Of a DNA stretch of 64,000 nucleotides, positions 1 to 11,100 are shown piece after piece. Numbering within the stretch: the stretch's first letter is position 1; each line of letters begins with the position of its first letter. Position numbers and translations under genes: made by a program. The notes under the pieces are model-generated. The model searched no databases. It was not told the DNA's origin and was given only the letters and a program-made list of their open reading frames with translations. Location of the stretch: assembly GCA_013397845.1 (NCBI GenBank), contig VZTG01001869.1, positions 1,658,594 through 1,722,593 of the forward strand. The letters run 5' to 3'. Source of the stretch: Melanocharis versteri (Eukaryota > Chordata > Aves > Passeriformes > Melanocharitidae).

Positions 1-1008
1 TGGGGCAAGTGGTGAGTGGTATCTCGATCTGTTTCTGTTAACCACTTCCAACACGTTGATTGCCAACAGCAGCAAGTCCATTTGTGTGAAGAAACAGATA
101 CTATGAGGCTCGAAGCCAAACTGCCGATGCTTTGTTAACATGACCAGTGACTCTGCCCTATTTTGTCAGACACTCTGATTATTTACAGTCATCAAAGGTC
201 AGATGCAAAATTTTTATACTTCTGTTTTGGTTATTGCAATTCAAAAGAACATGAAAGTGGCAAGATCGCTAAAAAAGTTCTGCCTTCACAGAATCCTTTG
301 CAGTTATTTTCAGCCTGGAAGCTACCCCTGTGCATGTGAGGGTGCATGCACAAAAACTCCAAGAAAACATTCCCCTCTCACTTACTTGGAGCACGGATTT
401 TTTTTCCCATTCCTTTTACATTCCTACAGAGCGATGAAATGCAAAGACTTTTGACCCCTTTTTGATGCTAACAATTCATTTTATACACTGAACTTCCTAA
501 ATCATTGCCTCAATACAGCTCTGTCACATGCTATTGACTTTACTGCTACACTGCTGTTCTTTCAAGTGATGAATGTTGTTTCACAAGGCTGGGAAGACGA
601 AAATCCATTTCAGAGGTTCAAACAGGGAGTTAATTTCTCATTACTTCAGTAAGCACTCTTAGTTGCATAGGACATTAATTCTCTCTCTTGGTCTTCCATG
701 TCAAAGGTGTGGGGCCTTTCCTGAAATACTGCTTATTTGATGAAATACTGCTAATTTTCCTTCATGATAATGTGCAGCTGAGATGTTTATTATTTTATGC
801 TCTTTTTTATGCTCTTTCCTTTTAGATCTAGCCATTGGATCCTGTCGATTACATATACAACTAACGTATATACTTATTTTCTTTACATTTTTAATGGACA
901 AGCATTCTAGGGTTAATATAAAATTGTATTAAATTTGTATGTAACATAGTTTGAAACTTAAGGAAAAACAGCTTTTATGTCTCTCAATCCATCTGTCTGT
1001 CCAACTAT

Positions 1009-1033
1009 CTACCTACCTACCTACCCACCTACT
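1009..1033. repeat. (CTAC)n simple repeat
   Basis: An imperfect tetranucleotide run of CTAC units, visible directly. It is a short microsatellite with no coding role. Confidence 0.7.
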
Positions 1034-1982
1034 CATGTACCTGTCTACCCAACTCCCTATAAATCTGAGAACAGCTTTTGTAGTAATCATCCCCCTTTAC
1101 ACTAATTTTCAGATATAAACACAAGCATACATTTACTGAAAAACATATGTTGAGCACTAATTTTTACTGTCCACCTTGTCCAGTTGAATTGTGAGCTGAA
1201 AAGATTTCTGCAGGCTAAAAAGAAAGAAGATTGAAGCAGAGCAAGAGACCCATTTTGTTGTGATGTTTCCTTTATCAGAAAAGGTAAATTTTATATTTGT
1301 TCTTGTTGTTCTAATTCTTTATTTTTAATGAAAGTGGAGGACACAGGAAGTGGAAGAAATACATCCAAAGACCCATCCTTCTAAGGTGGAAATGAGTTTA
1401 GAATGGTTTGGCAAAGACCTCTGTGAGTGGAGCCAGGTAGTGGATCTGACTCTCCAGCTGAATATCTGTTCCTTCACGTCATTATTTTTGTGGGCTTTGA
1501 CCTGGTCTCCCCTCTCAAAAGGACTCTATTGCTTCCACCTTGTATATCTTTTTACTACTTCATTCCAGAAACAACTGTGGCCTCATAAGAGGGCTGAAAT
1601 GCTTGGTAGGAAAAGGGGAAAAATGAAACTGAGTGTGGATCAGGTCCATAAGCATAAATGCTGCTCAAAATAAGGAATCAAAATTCACCTAAAAATTCAC
1701 AGGAATGTCCATAGAAATGCTGTGATGAACTGATATTAAAACTGGAGACATGGCCAAGGCCTTGGTGACTGGCATTTAACTGTGGTGGTGAGCCAAAGAC
1801 ATGGCTGAGAAGAGAGAGTGTAACATGGAGCTGCAGTAGCCCTGGACATGTGTGCAGAGGCACGAGGAAATGCAGGGACAGATACTCCATTGTAACATCG
1901 CTGGGTGGGAGGATGGCATCATCAGGAGCTGGATTGTACTAACAGCCTTCACTGCTTATATTCAGGGGCCAGACATCCATTT

Positions 1983-2050
1983 GACTGTGACATCACTGGA
2001 TGGTGAAGAGTAACATCACCAGGAGATGGACTGTGATATCACATCCCTTG
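1983..2050 (+). promoter_or_regulatory. Repeated TGACATCAC-like motifs upstream of Topors-like gene 1
   Basis: Within 70 bases the sequence has GTGACATCACTGG, TAACATCACCAGG and GTGATATCACATCC. The last of these begins a block, GACTGTGATATCACATCCCTT, that recurs as GACTGCGACCTCACATCCCTT upstream of the second Topors-like gene (24408). Conservation between the paralogues suggests a shared promoter or 5' UTR element. The motif resembles half CRE sites, but a transcription-factor assignment is inference only. Confidence 0.35.
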
Positions 2051-2180
2051 CTGGTTATATGTGTGCCTGCAGAGCCTGGCTGGGCCAGCTTAGCTCAGTC
2101 CTGGATTTCTGCTGAGTGTGCCTGCAAGTGGGAGCTCCTTCTGACCCTCAGTTCTCCCCAGCCTGCTGCAGCAAGAAGAC

Positions 2181-3203
2181 ATGGCCACCGAGGCAGACTG
2201 GAGCTGCCCCATCTGCCACAACACTCGGAGTGATGTGGCTTCTGCTCTGCCCTGTAAAGACCAGTTCTGCCTGGGCTGCATCCTGCGGTGGGCAAAGACA
2301 AATCCGGCATGCCCACTCTGCAGCAGACCTATGGAGATTGTCAGGTTTTCTCAGCGGAGCGAACGGGACTATCTACAGTTTGCCATCACAGAGTCAGAAG
2401 AGGTGGCAGAGGACAGCAGCCAGGCAGGGAGCGCTCCATTCCACCTGGCCCAAAACAGCCCCCATCCCACTGGGGTGTCCTCTCCACCTTCTCCACAAAG
2501 GATGCTGTCCCCAGATGAGCAGGGCTCTGCAGAGTCAGAGTTCATGGGTGGCCTCCTGCCTGAGGTCTGGGCAGAACTTTTCCAAAGGCAACAGCAACTG
2601 CTGGACCCTGTGCTTCCCTGGCTGCGCCGGAGGCTGGCAGCAGTCTATCAGGACCAGTGGTGGCGAGCAGAGGCTGCAGAGGGCTTCATCCTGCACGGCC
2701 TTTGTGTCTGTGGTCCGAATGCAGAGACTTTGGTTGAGCTGCTGGAGCCTCTCCTCAGCGGGCACACATCATCGCTGGTCTATGGCATCATCAATGTCAT
2801 TGCAGGCCAGTGCAGTGACGAAGCCCAGAGGCTGCTGTGCTTCCGTCATGCCAGCACCAACTCCAGTAGCTCCAGCTACACTAGCTCCCGGGAGGTGACT
2901 CTTGCCAGTGGACCCACAGGCTCTGAGGTAGAGGAGGAAGCTGGTACATCAGAAACCAGTCTCCAAAGGAGTCCCAGCCATCCCCCATCTGTGCCCACCT
3001 GCTCAGAGCAGGATCAGCCCCAGGAAGAGCAGGAGCAGACAGTGGTGGCAGCAGGTCCATCTGCTCAGGGCTGCAGCTCCTCTGCTCATGACCAGGGCAG
3101 GAACCACTCTTCTGGGGAACCCCGGCATGCCCGGAAGAGGAGAGCCCCCAGACACCGGGATTCTCCCAGACCCAAGAAGAGGCCACCCTGCCAGCAGCAC
3201 TAG
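2181..3203 (+). CDS. Topors-like RING finger protein, single unit
   Basis: An intronless frame of 340 codons, ATG in the context GACATGG. It starts with a C3HC4-type RING (residues 9-47: C9, C12, C25, C30, C33, C44, C47), followed by the VRFS...DYLQ segment that follows the RING in TOPORS. A second conserved block at about residues 124-222 (LLPEVWAEL, LPWLRRRL) matches the helical region of TOPORS. The C-terminus is Ser/Glu-rich and then strongly basic (ARKRRAP, RPKKRPP), a likely nuclear localisation signal. By family it would be a nuclear E3 ubiquitin or SUMO ligase. TOPORS itself is about 1,000 residues, so this is a short form like the multi-copy Topors-like genes of songbirds. Oddity: the zinc-ligand His of the RING is Asp (CKDQFC, residue 27), which may weaken zinc binding. 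A paralogue lies at 24634-26733. Expression cannot be judged. Confidence 0.8.
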   Translation: MATEADWSCPICHNTRSDVASALPCKDQFCLGCILRWAKTNPACPLCSRPMEIVRFSQRSERDYLQFAITESEEVAEDSSQAGSAPFHLAQNSPHPTGVSSPPSPQRMLSPDEQGSAESEFMGGLLPEVWAELFQRQQQLLDPVLPWLRRRLAAVYQDQWWRAEAAEGFILHGLCVCGPNAETLVELLEPLLSGHTSSLVYGIINVIAGQCSDEAQRLLCFRHASTNSSSSSYTSSREVTLASGPTGSEVEEEAGTSETSLQRSPSHPPSVPTCSEQDQPQEEQEQTVVAAGPSAQGCSSSAHDQGRNHSSGEPRHARKRRAPRHRDSPRPKKRPPCQQH

Positions 3204-3238
3204 CAGGCCTCCAGGAACTCTTCAGCCAAGAAAAAGGA

Positions 3239-3244
3239 AATAAA
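3239..3244 (+). terminator. Polyadenylation signal AATAAA of Topors-like gene 1
   Basis: AATAAA lies 36 bases after the stop codon, inside a block (GGAAATAAATTGTCATTTCC) nearly identical to that at the end of the paralogue at 26729. Conservation between the copies supports its use. Confidence 0.6.
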
Positions 3245-3249
3245 TTGTC

Positions 3250-4340
3250 ATTTCCCTGACAAAGTCTCTGAGTGTTGCTTTCTCTCCATTCTGGTGCCTT
3301 TCTCTGGCCCCCACACTCCACCATCAGCCAAGAGCCCCCCAGGACTCCAGGACCATTTCAGCAGTGCCTCCTCACACAGGAAACCCTGCTGCAGCCATGA
3401 TGATTGAAAAGCTTTTGAACAAGCACCGAGGTGATGCTGCTAGAGGCATCAGGAGTGAAAGACTAACCAGGCATTCATCACATGAAAAGAGAAAAACTCT
3501 GATAGTGCCTAACACAATTTCTGCCCAAGACATTAGAGAAATATGCACAGTTTGATGATGTACAGCCAGAGGACAGGTACAGCCTGAAAGTACAACCAAT
3601 TAGAGTTCATTCAATCAGTGGGAGGGAAAAGACCTACGCAGTAATGTAGAATGCACTATAATCTACATTACTGTAGAGCACTATAAAAAGAGGGCAGGAG
3701 GAAAAGGAAATATGCATCAAACTGGGGAGTGGAAGAGGAGGCAATGCCAGAAGAACTGTTCATAAGGACACTAATTATACATTTTGCAGGTATGTTTCAA
3801 AAAACTAAATAAACAACAAAACTAAAACCAACAATCAACCAAGAAAACACCAAAACCCAGTAAAAAAAAATTATGTGTTCTTTAAAACTTTAGAAACCAT
3901 TTCCAGACACATTAAGTTTGTATTTTGGATGATCCATTTGTTGCAGAGCAGGAAGAAATTACTACAGGCAGTCGAAGGAGGAAGGAGAAGTAATAATATT
4001 TAGCACATTGCCTTTTTGTTTCCCATGTTTATACAGTCTCTAGGACAGGTCATTCTGATCACAGAAAAGGTCGGCTGATGGAACACAGTGGGAAAGTTGC
4101 AGATTTGCCACTTGTTTGCAGCAAGCAGCAAGCTCAGTGACTGAACAGGCAGTTGCTGGCCTGCTGCATTTTCCTGGCAGGAGCCTGTGCTGGCTTCCTA
4201 GACCAAGTGTGTGCTGTGCATCCCATGATCATCCTGTGAGATGCATCTGAGCATGACTCAGGTCGAAAGAACCTGAGGGGCAAAAAAATTCTCTCAGGAG
4301 GAGAGAGGGGTGCCCAGCTGGCCAACCAGCAGATGTTCAT
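3250..4340. other. 3' flank of Topors-like gene 1, no gene
   Basis: The first 200 bases are still homologous to the downstream flank of the second Topors-like gene (for example CTGCTGCAGCCATGA near 3390 and 26880). This shows that the duplication unit is longer than the gene. The rest holds no recognisable gene or repeat. Confidence 0.55.
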
Positions 4341-5648
4341 CCAGGGAAAGTCCCACTGAACAACCTGGTGGTCTTCAATGATGGAGTGACTGCACTAGTG
4401 GACAAGGGAAAGGCTACAGATGTCATCTTCTGGAGTTCTGAAAGGACTGTGGCACTATTCCCCACAACGTCCTTTGCTCTAAATGGGAGAGAGGTGGGTT
4501 TGATGAGACTCTTCAGTGGAAGTGAAATTGGTTGGACTGGCATATCCAGATAGTAGTGGTCAATGGTTTAGTGTCCCTATGGGCATCAGTGAAAAGTGGT
4601 GTTCCTCAGGGGCCCATACTAGAACCAGTGTGATCTTCATCAAGGACATAAGACAGAGGGATCTAGTGCACCCTCAGCAAATTTGTGGGTGACACCAAGC
4701 TGAGCGGGTGACACGCCTGAGGAGTGAGGTGCCATCCAGAGGGACCTGGACAAGCTCAACAAGAGGGGCCATGGGAGCCTCATCAGCTTCAACAAAGCTG
4801 GGATTACCGCCCAGAAAGCCAACTGTGTCCTGGGCTGCATCACCAGCAGCATGGGCAGCAGGTCAATGGGGGTGCCCCTCTGCTCTGCTCCGGTGAGACC
4901 CCACCCAGAACACTGCATCCAGCTCTNGTGACACCAAGCTGAGCGGGTGACACGCCTGAGGAGTGAGGTGCCATCCAGAGGGACCTGGACAAGCTCAACA
5001 AGAGGGGCCATGGGAGCCTCATCAGCTTCAACAAAGCTGGGATTACCGCCCAGAAAGCCAACTGTGTCCTGGGCTGCATCACCAGCAGCATGGGCAGCAG
5101 GTCAATGGGGGTGCCCCTCTGCTCTGCTCCGGTGAGACCCCACCCAGAACACTGCATCCAGCTCTGGGCCTCCCAGCACAGGAAGGATGTGGACCTGTTA
5201 GAGCAACTGCTGAGGAGGTCACCAAGATGATGAGAGGGACGGAACACCTATGCTATGAGGGACAGGTGAGAGAATTGGGCTTGTTCAGTCTGGGAAGATA
5301 AGGCTCTGGGAGACCTTAGAGCTCTTTCCAGTACCTAAAGGGGCTACAAGAGAGCTGGAGAGGGACACTACAAAGACATGCAGTGATAGGAGAAGGGGAA
5401 ATGGCTTCAAACTGAGAGAGGAAAGGATTAGATGATAGGAAGAAATTCTTGATCATGATGGTGCTGAAGCACTGGCACAGGCTGCCCAAAGAAGCTGTGT
5501 CTGTCCTGTCCCTAGGAGTATTCAAGGCCAGATTGGACAGGGCTTGAACAACCAGGTCTAGTGGAAAGTGTCCCTGTCCATGGCACAGGGGTTGAAACTA
5601 GATGGTCTTTAGTATCCCTTAAATCCCAACGCATTCTGATTCTATGAT
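4340..5648 (+). mobile_element. CR1 LINE, 3' part, degraded
   Basis: Broken reverse-transcriptase-like frames run from about 4368 (GVTALVDKGKATDV). They are followed by the typical CR1 3' region and a terminus with ATTCTGATTCTATGAT at 5635-5648. The ORF2 reading frame is interrupted many times, so this is a dead 5'-truncated copy. It contains the 238-bp duplication with an N described separately. Confidence 0.8.
4689..5165 (+). repeat. Perfect 238-bp direct duplication split by one N
   Basis: Bases 4689-4926 and 4928-5165 read identically, and the single undetermined base in this region (N at 4927) sits exactly between them. Both copies are CR1 sequence. An exact duplicate joined by an ambiguous base is what an uncollapsed contig overlap or gap-filling error looks like. 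A very recent tandem duplication is the alternative. Confidence 0.85.
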
Positions 5649-7063
5649 TTCAGGTAAACCAAGTGGCTTTCCTTATACTGGTGACTCGTGCTATTTACTA
5701 CGTTTTGCCCTCCAGTCCAGCAGCTCTTCAAGAAACATTAAAACTACATTCCTCTTTTAAAATCTCACAAGATAATATAAAGCTCCATGCTTTCAAGTAT
5801 TTTTTTTACTAGAATAGTAAACCACTAGTGTTGTGCATGACAAGATAATAACTAACACAATCACCTGTTGTGGAGTACCAGGCATAAGAATGTTTTATCT
5901 CAAACATTCTGACTTTTGCAACAGAAAAGTTGTGACTGGGAGAGAGGGTGCTGCGGAGATGAGAAAGCGCTGTGCTGAGCCAGCTTCTTTTTCTGCCTTG
6001 AGACTCGTGCTCAGTGCTGCTGTGTGAAGTCCGACTCCTGACTCCTTTCCTGGAGAGCACCAAAGGGCTGATTGCACGTGCCCGAAACAGTGACAAAAAT
6101 CTGTTTTACTTAAGAGGTATGCACCAGGAAAACTATAAAAGGAAGTGGATCAGTTCCCCTTGCTCTCTCTTTCTGTTTTGCGCTTTCTTTTTTCACCCCA
6201 TTTCTAAGTAACAGTTCCCTGACACGTGATCTGGTGTCTTTGTTCAGCCTGAAAAAAATTTATGAGGAACATCACGCACCCTATTGGGTCAGTTGTGACA
6301 CATGGGACCAGGAAAACAGAGTGGGAGTGCTAAAGCCTTGGAAGAACTTTTGCATGCACTATTAGCGAGAGTGGCATTGGAAAACTGATCTAATCGCTGA
6401 GAGCTGCAGCACCATACTGAAATCCTATTGAAGAATAATTGCTTTCAATATCCAGTGTAATTCCCTGTATTTGAAAGCCTGTCATTTTCTCCATTTACTT
6501 CAGAGCTAACATTAGCAAGCAAGTGACATGGCTTAGGACTTAAAACACCACCTCAGCCTTGCTGCATCCCCAGTCTGAGGAAACCCATTCACAGAGCTTC
6601 TCAAATGTTCACCACAGAACAAGATGGGACACGTGCCTACAAAGGGTAGGATTGATGAAAACATGGAAAGCCAATCAACACATCCACTGCATACACATAT
6701 CCTGCTGCTGCACTGCTGTGGCATTTCCAAGGAGTCTTGCCCCTCTGAGGTGCACCTCTGGGAGCTTCCCTAGACACATCCATGCACCAGAGGGAGCTGC
6801 CTGCTATGGACATAAAGAAAGAAAAGAAAGTTCCAACATGCTGTGGGACAACTCAGAAGGTGCTGGCAGGAGGAAAGCAGTGGGCCCAAATAGGCCAGTT
6901 CCAGCAAAACTGGAAGTTGTCAGGCAGAGACCACAGGTCAGGTGCTGGACAGGCTACAGGAAGGCAGGCTTAGGAAAAGAGAAAAACCACCACTATTCCA
7001 AAATTTGGGAGTTTCATTCTCCGTCCTCTTGCTTTTAAACCACTTTTTCTCTATTTCTCTCTC
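5649..7063. other. Intergenic, no gene seen
   Basis: No conserved coding frame. The stretch around 6050-6260 has a CTATAAAAGG box and T-rich sequence reminiscent of an old LTR, but no second LTR, primer site or matched ends were found. Confidence 0.45.
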
Positions 7064-7472
7064 AGGCGGTTTAACCCCAGCCAGCAACCAAGCACCACAC
7101 AGAGCCATTCTCACTCACTGCCCCACCAGGAGGATGGACTGGGGAGAGAATTGGAAGGGTAAAAGCTGGAAAACTCACAGGTGGAGAACAATTCAGTTGC
7201 GTAAGGAATGCAGAAGCCTCACACAGAAGCGAAAAAATCCAAATAACTCATTCACCATTTCCCATGGGCAGGCAGGTGTTTCGCATTTCCAGGACAGCAG
7301 AGCTCCCTCACGCCTTGCAGTGACTTGGGAAGACAAATAACATCACTCCAAACGTCCCCTCCTTCCTCCTTCTTGCACCCAGATTGAAATAATGAGAAGG
7401 ATGTCAAATGGTCTGGAATATACCCGTGGCCAATTTAGGTCACCTGTCCTGGCTGTGTCTCCTCCCAACCTG
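7064..7472. mobile_element. Avian LTR-like interspersed repeat, copy A
   Basis: Shares an ordered series of blocks with 27843-28178 and 57550-57960: AACCAAGCACCA, GGGGAGAGAATTGGAAG, GGTAAAAG, ATTCA, CCCATGGGCAGGCAGGTGT, GTTACTTGGGAAGACAAA-like. I recognise the family as a common passerine LTR repeat. In the third copy the reverse strand would carry a TATA-like box, so the element may run on the minus strand. It is a solo, decayed copy. Confidence 0.6.
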
Positions 7473-8015
7473 TCATGCAGCGAAATGCCAGGGGAGCTCT
7501 GTCTGGGCAGTTGTGCCAGTCATGATGGGTGCTGACCTGAGAGAGGCCGTGGCTCACACAGATACAAACTGCACAAGCTGTCACTCCCTAACGTTTGCCT
7601 CAGTTCCCATGGCAGAACTCGTGTGCCCACTGGACGCTCACCTGCGCCTGAGCCTGCAGAGAAGCCCAGCTCCCGCCCCCTCTGCCCAGAGCAACACAGA
7701 CACTCCCAACCTTTCCCAGGAGCTGCAACACAACCAGGGCCACAGCGGTGTCCCCAGCAGTGACTCCACTGCTCTGTTCTGTTTTGCCCTACTCTGCTCC
7801 CCTATTCACAGCTGCAAGCCTGCATCTCCACAAGAGGTTGTGGCCTGGAGACAATGAAGGAAGAAGACCTTTGCCCACTTCCAAACCATGCCACAAACCC
7901 CATCCATGGGTCTTTCCATGTTTAAGAAACACCTGACCATTGAGAAGCAAATGTAGAGCTTATTCACAGGGTGAGAACAAAGGGAGTCTTCCAACGCAGT
8001 AAAGGTTTTATAGTA
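7473..8015. other. Sequence between LTR repeat and kinase gene
   Basis: No conserved coding frame. This is the downstream flank of the minus-strand kinase gene. Open frames here are short and do not resemble known proteins. Confidence 0.45.
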
Positions 8016-8021
8016 TTTATT
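8016..8021 (-). terminator. Polyadenylation signal of the PAK3-like gene
   Basis: TTTATT on the plus strand reads AATAAA on the minus strand, 88 bases beyond the stop codon of the PAK3-like gene. It is the first canonical hexamer seen downstream. Confidence 0.5.
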
Positions 8022-8108
8022 TTGACTATCTATCTAAACAAACTACAAAGTACAAACTATAAATTAGAACCTACAAACTACAAAAAACAACAATGGCCTC
8101 TTCCAGGG

Positions 8109-11100
8109 CTAGTATCTCCTGTCGGCCATAAACTGCTGCGCTGCCATTATCAGAGGCGTCAGGCTGGAGGTCGGCTTGGCTGATGTTACAAACGGATGCT
8201 GCTCAAAGAGAAAAAGAAGAAATTAACTTCTACTTTCCTCACAGGCTGAAACAAGCTTTCTCTGGCTACCAGAAAGATGCAGAAATGAGGGCACTCTCTG
8301 CACCTCTGTCTCCACGTCCAGGACCTTGCTGCCACAGGCAAACATGTCTCACAATCCCACAAATCCAGTTGTCTTCAGCTTATTGAGATTTGGTCTAGGT
8401 GACCTTGAAAGGCTCCTTCCAACCCATCCCAGGCCAGAATTTTCCTTTGTTTTCCTTTGAAAAGCCCCCAGACTGGAGATTAGTAGGAGCGGGGCCCATC
8501 TGACGCCTTGGACTTGAGCGGATGAGGAGCCCCTGGCAGTGGGCAGCTGGTGCACCCTGCAGCCGCTTTGCCTTTTACCTGCAGAAGTTCCTGGGCAGAC
8601 CAGCGCCTGTCCTCGTCTGTCTCCAGGCAGCAGTGCAGAAAGTCTCGCAACCAAGCGGACTGTCGCCTGGGGTTCTGCAGCTTCGGGGTGCCGCCGGTGC
8701 TTATCAGCTGTCGAACCTAGAGAAGAAGGAAATGCCACCTGTCTCCTTTGCATCCCAAACTGCTCACCCAGACCCCACTGGACAAGCTCCACTCTCCAGT
8801 GGCACTTCCCTCCCTGCAAGAGGCTTGGAGATGTCTTTCCTACCCCAACCAAAAGAACCCAAAGCCAGAGGCAGCCACAGCAAGTCCAATATGCAAAGGC
8901 TTGCTATGACCCCTGATTTCACTGGCTGATGGAATTAGGAGCAACTCCACTGGCAAAAGCACACTTTGCTTCTCTGAGGACTGACACCAGCTCTACAGGC
9001 AATTTGGAAGAGGGTCTAACTCTACTATTTCCAAAGATTATTACATAAAATGCAGCTTGGCACTGCTCACTGCTCTCTTAGGCAGAGCTTCCATCAAGCG
9101 AAAGGCATCACGGGTTTTTTGTGCTGTTCAGGATTAAATGGCAAGGGGACAATCTGGACAAGAAGCACGAGAGACTATGTGGCCTGGAACCTATCATCTT
9201 CAGGTGTTAGCAAGCTTTCCAGGCAGAAGGAAGAATGGGGGCAGATTTTGTTAGATGACAGTAGTGTCTGAGAGTAGTTGCAGCGTACCGTGCGAGAGGT
9301 TTTCATCAGGTAAGGAGGCGCTCCTTCCACCATCTCGATCCCCACAATGCCAAGGGACCAGATGTCCACTTTGGGCCCATAGGGCTTCCTGGTGAAAATT
9401 TCTGGCGCCATCCAGTAAGTAGTCCCGACAGCTGATCTCCGTTTGCTCTGCTCGGGGGTGAGCTGAGCAGCGAGGCCAAAATCAGCTGAGGAGAAAAAAA
9501 CACTCTGATCAAGCCAGCATGAATTAGGAAAACAAACAAAAGAATTCCCCTCTGTACCAATGTCTAAGAATGCAGTGTGGAATCCAGCTGGAAAAGGGGC
9601 CACACTGGGATTCCTCAGGCCTGCAGCAGAGGAAATACGGAATTGGCCACCTAGCAAAAGGCCCCAGTTTCAGGCAGTGGCTTTTAGTCCCTGAAGCTTT
9701 AGACTGTAACTGCCTCTCTCGAGAAGGGACACACACAACCCAAAGTGACTCCTGACACCTTCTTCCCAGCCACACCTCCCTGCACCTTGCAGCTGTGCTC
9801 TGTGCTTGCAGCAGGGCAGCCTGCACTGCCACAGGCACCACTCTTGGGGATCTGGCAGTCACTCAAAGGCAGCCCCACACCACAGCTCACCACGGCTGAG
9901 CCTGGCCAACAACACCCACCCAACTTCACAGATCCGTCCAAGCCCAGGAGAATGTTGTGGCTTTTGATGTCTCGGTGGATCACTTGCTTGGAGTGAAGGA
10001 AATCCAGGCCTTGCAGACACTGAGAGAGAAAAAAGAAACATGAGCCTGAGTTCCTCACTTGATTTCCTCCCACAATCAGGGAAGTGGCAAATGTGCAAGA
10101 CTGACTTGCTGGGGGATAGTGAGCTATGGCAGGACAGGCTGCTGGCAAGGGCAAGAGGTTGCTGCTCCAACACGAGGACAGCAGCGCCTTTCTAAGTAAG
10201 GGTGTATTGGCTTTTGAAAAAGAAAGGGCAATTATTCCTCTGGCCAGTGCCCTGCAGACACAGACTGAAGGAGCGCTGCCACAGTAGCTGTGCTCTCTCC
10301 AGCCAGATGACAGCGAATGCTTTTGCAAACACCGCTTTGGGTGCAAGGCTCTCCTTCGCAGCTGAGCTCTGTGAGAGTCCTGTGAGTATCTCTTTGTCTT
10401 TGCCACTTGTTTGAAATTGTGCCACCAGCACGTTTGCTCTTATGGGGAAGGAATGCAGTACACACAGACTCCAGGCAAGTGTTCAGAGCAGCAAACACAA
10501 AGAAACACAATAGAAGAAGGGTAGGCACACTGGCAGGCACTTCAGATGCTCTTGCTACTGCCAGTCATAACAGAAAGGCAGAAAGCAAGCTCAGAAGATG
10601 AAATCACTCCTCTCCTTACCACCTGTTTCGAAGGACCATCCCACTCAAGCCATGGGAAGCGCAAGCGCCAGCCCTTACCTCCCGAGAGACAGCTGCTATC
10701 TCTCCTTCTGCCATATGAGTCTCCCTAATGACATCGTGTAAAGAACCGCCGTCCATGTATTCCATCACGAGCCAGAGTTCCTCGTCCACCAGGTAGCTGA
10801 AAGGAGGAAACAGCAGCCTAGAGATGAATGCACACGCTTACATGACCTGATGGATTCTTGTTTCCGTCTCTCTCTTGGAGGAAGACAGGAGGAAGTGAAT
10901 TGTCATTCACTAGGCTCTACAGGGCTTGAACACTGTGCAGTCTAAAAGACTTCTTGCTATCCACACCAATGCAAAACAGTGGGAACAGGCCAAGGGAAAT
11001 AAGATCCACAGTGCTTTGTCAGCACTTAAGACCCATGGGAAAAAAAACCAACACCCAACAAAACAACATGGAGAGAGGGGGTAACTTCGAGGGTTAGCTC

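Larger units (their letters stand above)
1..2180. other. Intergenic sequence, no gene seen
   Basis: No open frame here resembles a known protein. A short (CTAC)n run lies at about 1009-1033. The last 300 bases are the upstream region of the Topors-like gene that starts at 2181 and contain several degenerate copies of an ACATCAC/ATATCAC motif. The rest is AT-rich with no recognisable element. Confidence 0.6.

Noticed and set aside
2116..2898. Overlapping frames of 70-260 codons over Topors-like gene 1
   Set aside because: Shadows of the real frame on both strands; none has domain similarity.
8480..8716. Read-through of kinase exon 12 to an in-frame stop at 8480-8482
   Set aside because: The frame stays open 33 codons into the intron, but a good donor (CAG|GTAAAA) and a terminal exon at 8109-8198 with the expected PAK C-terminus exist, so this would be intron retention only.
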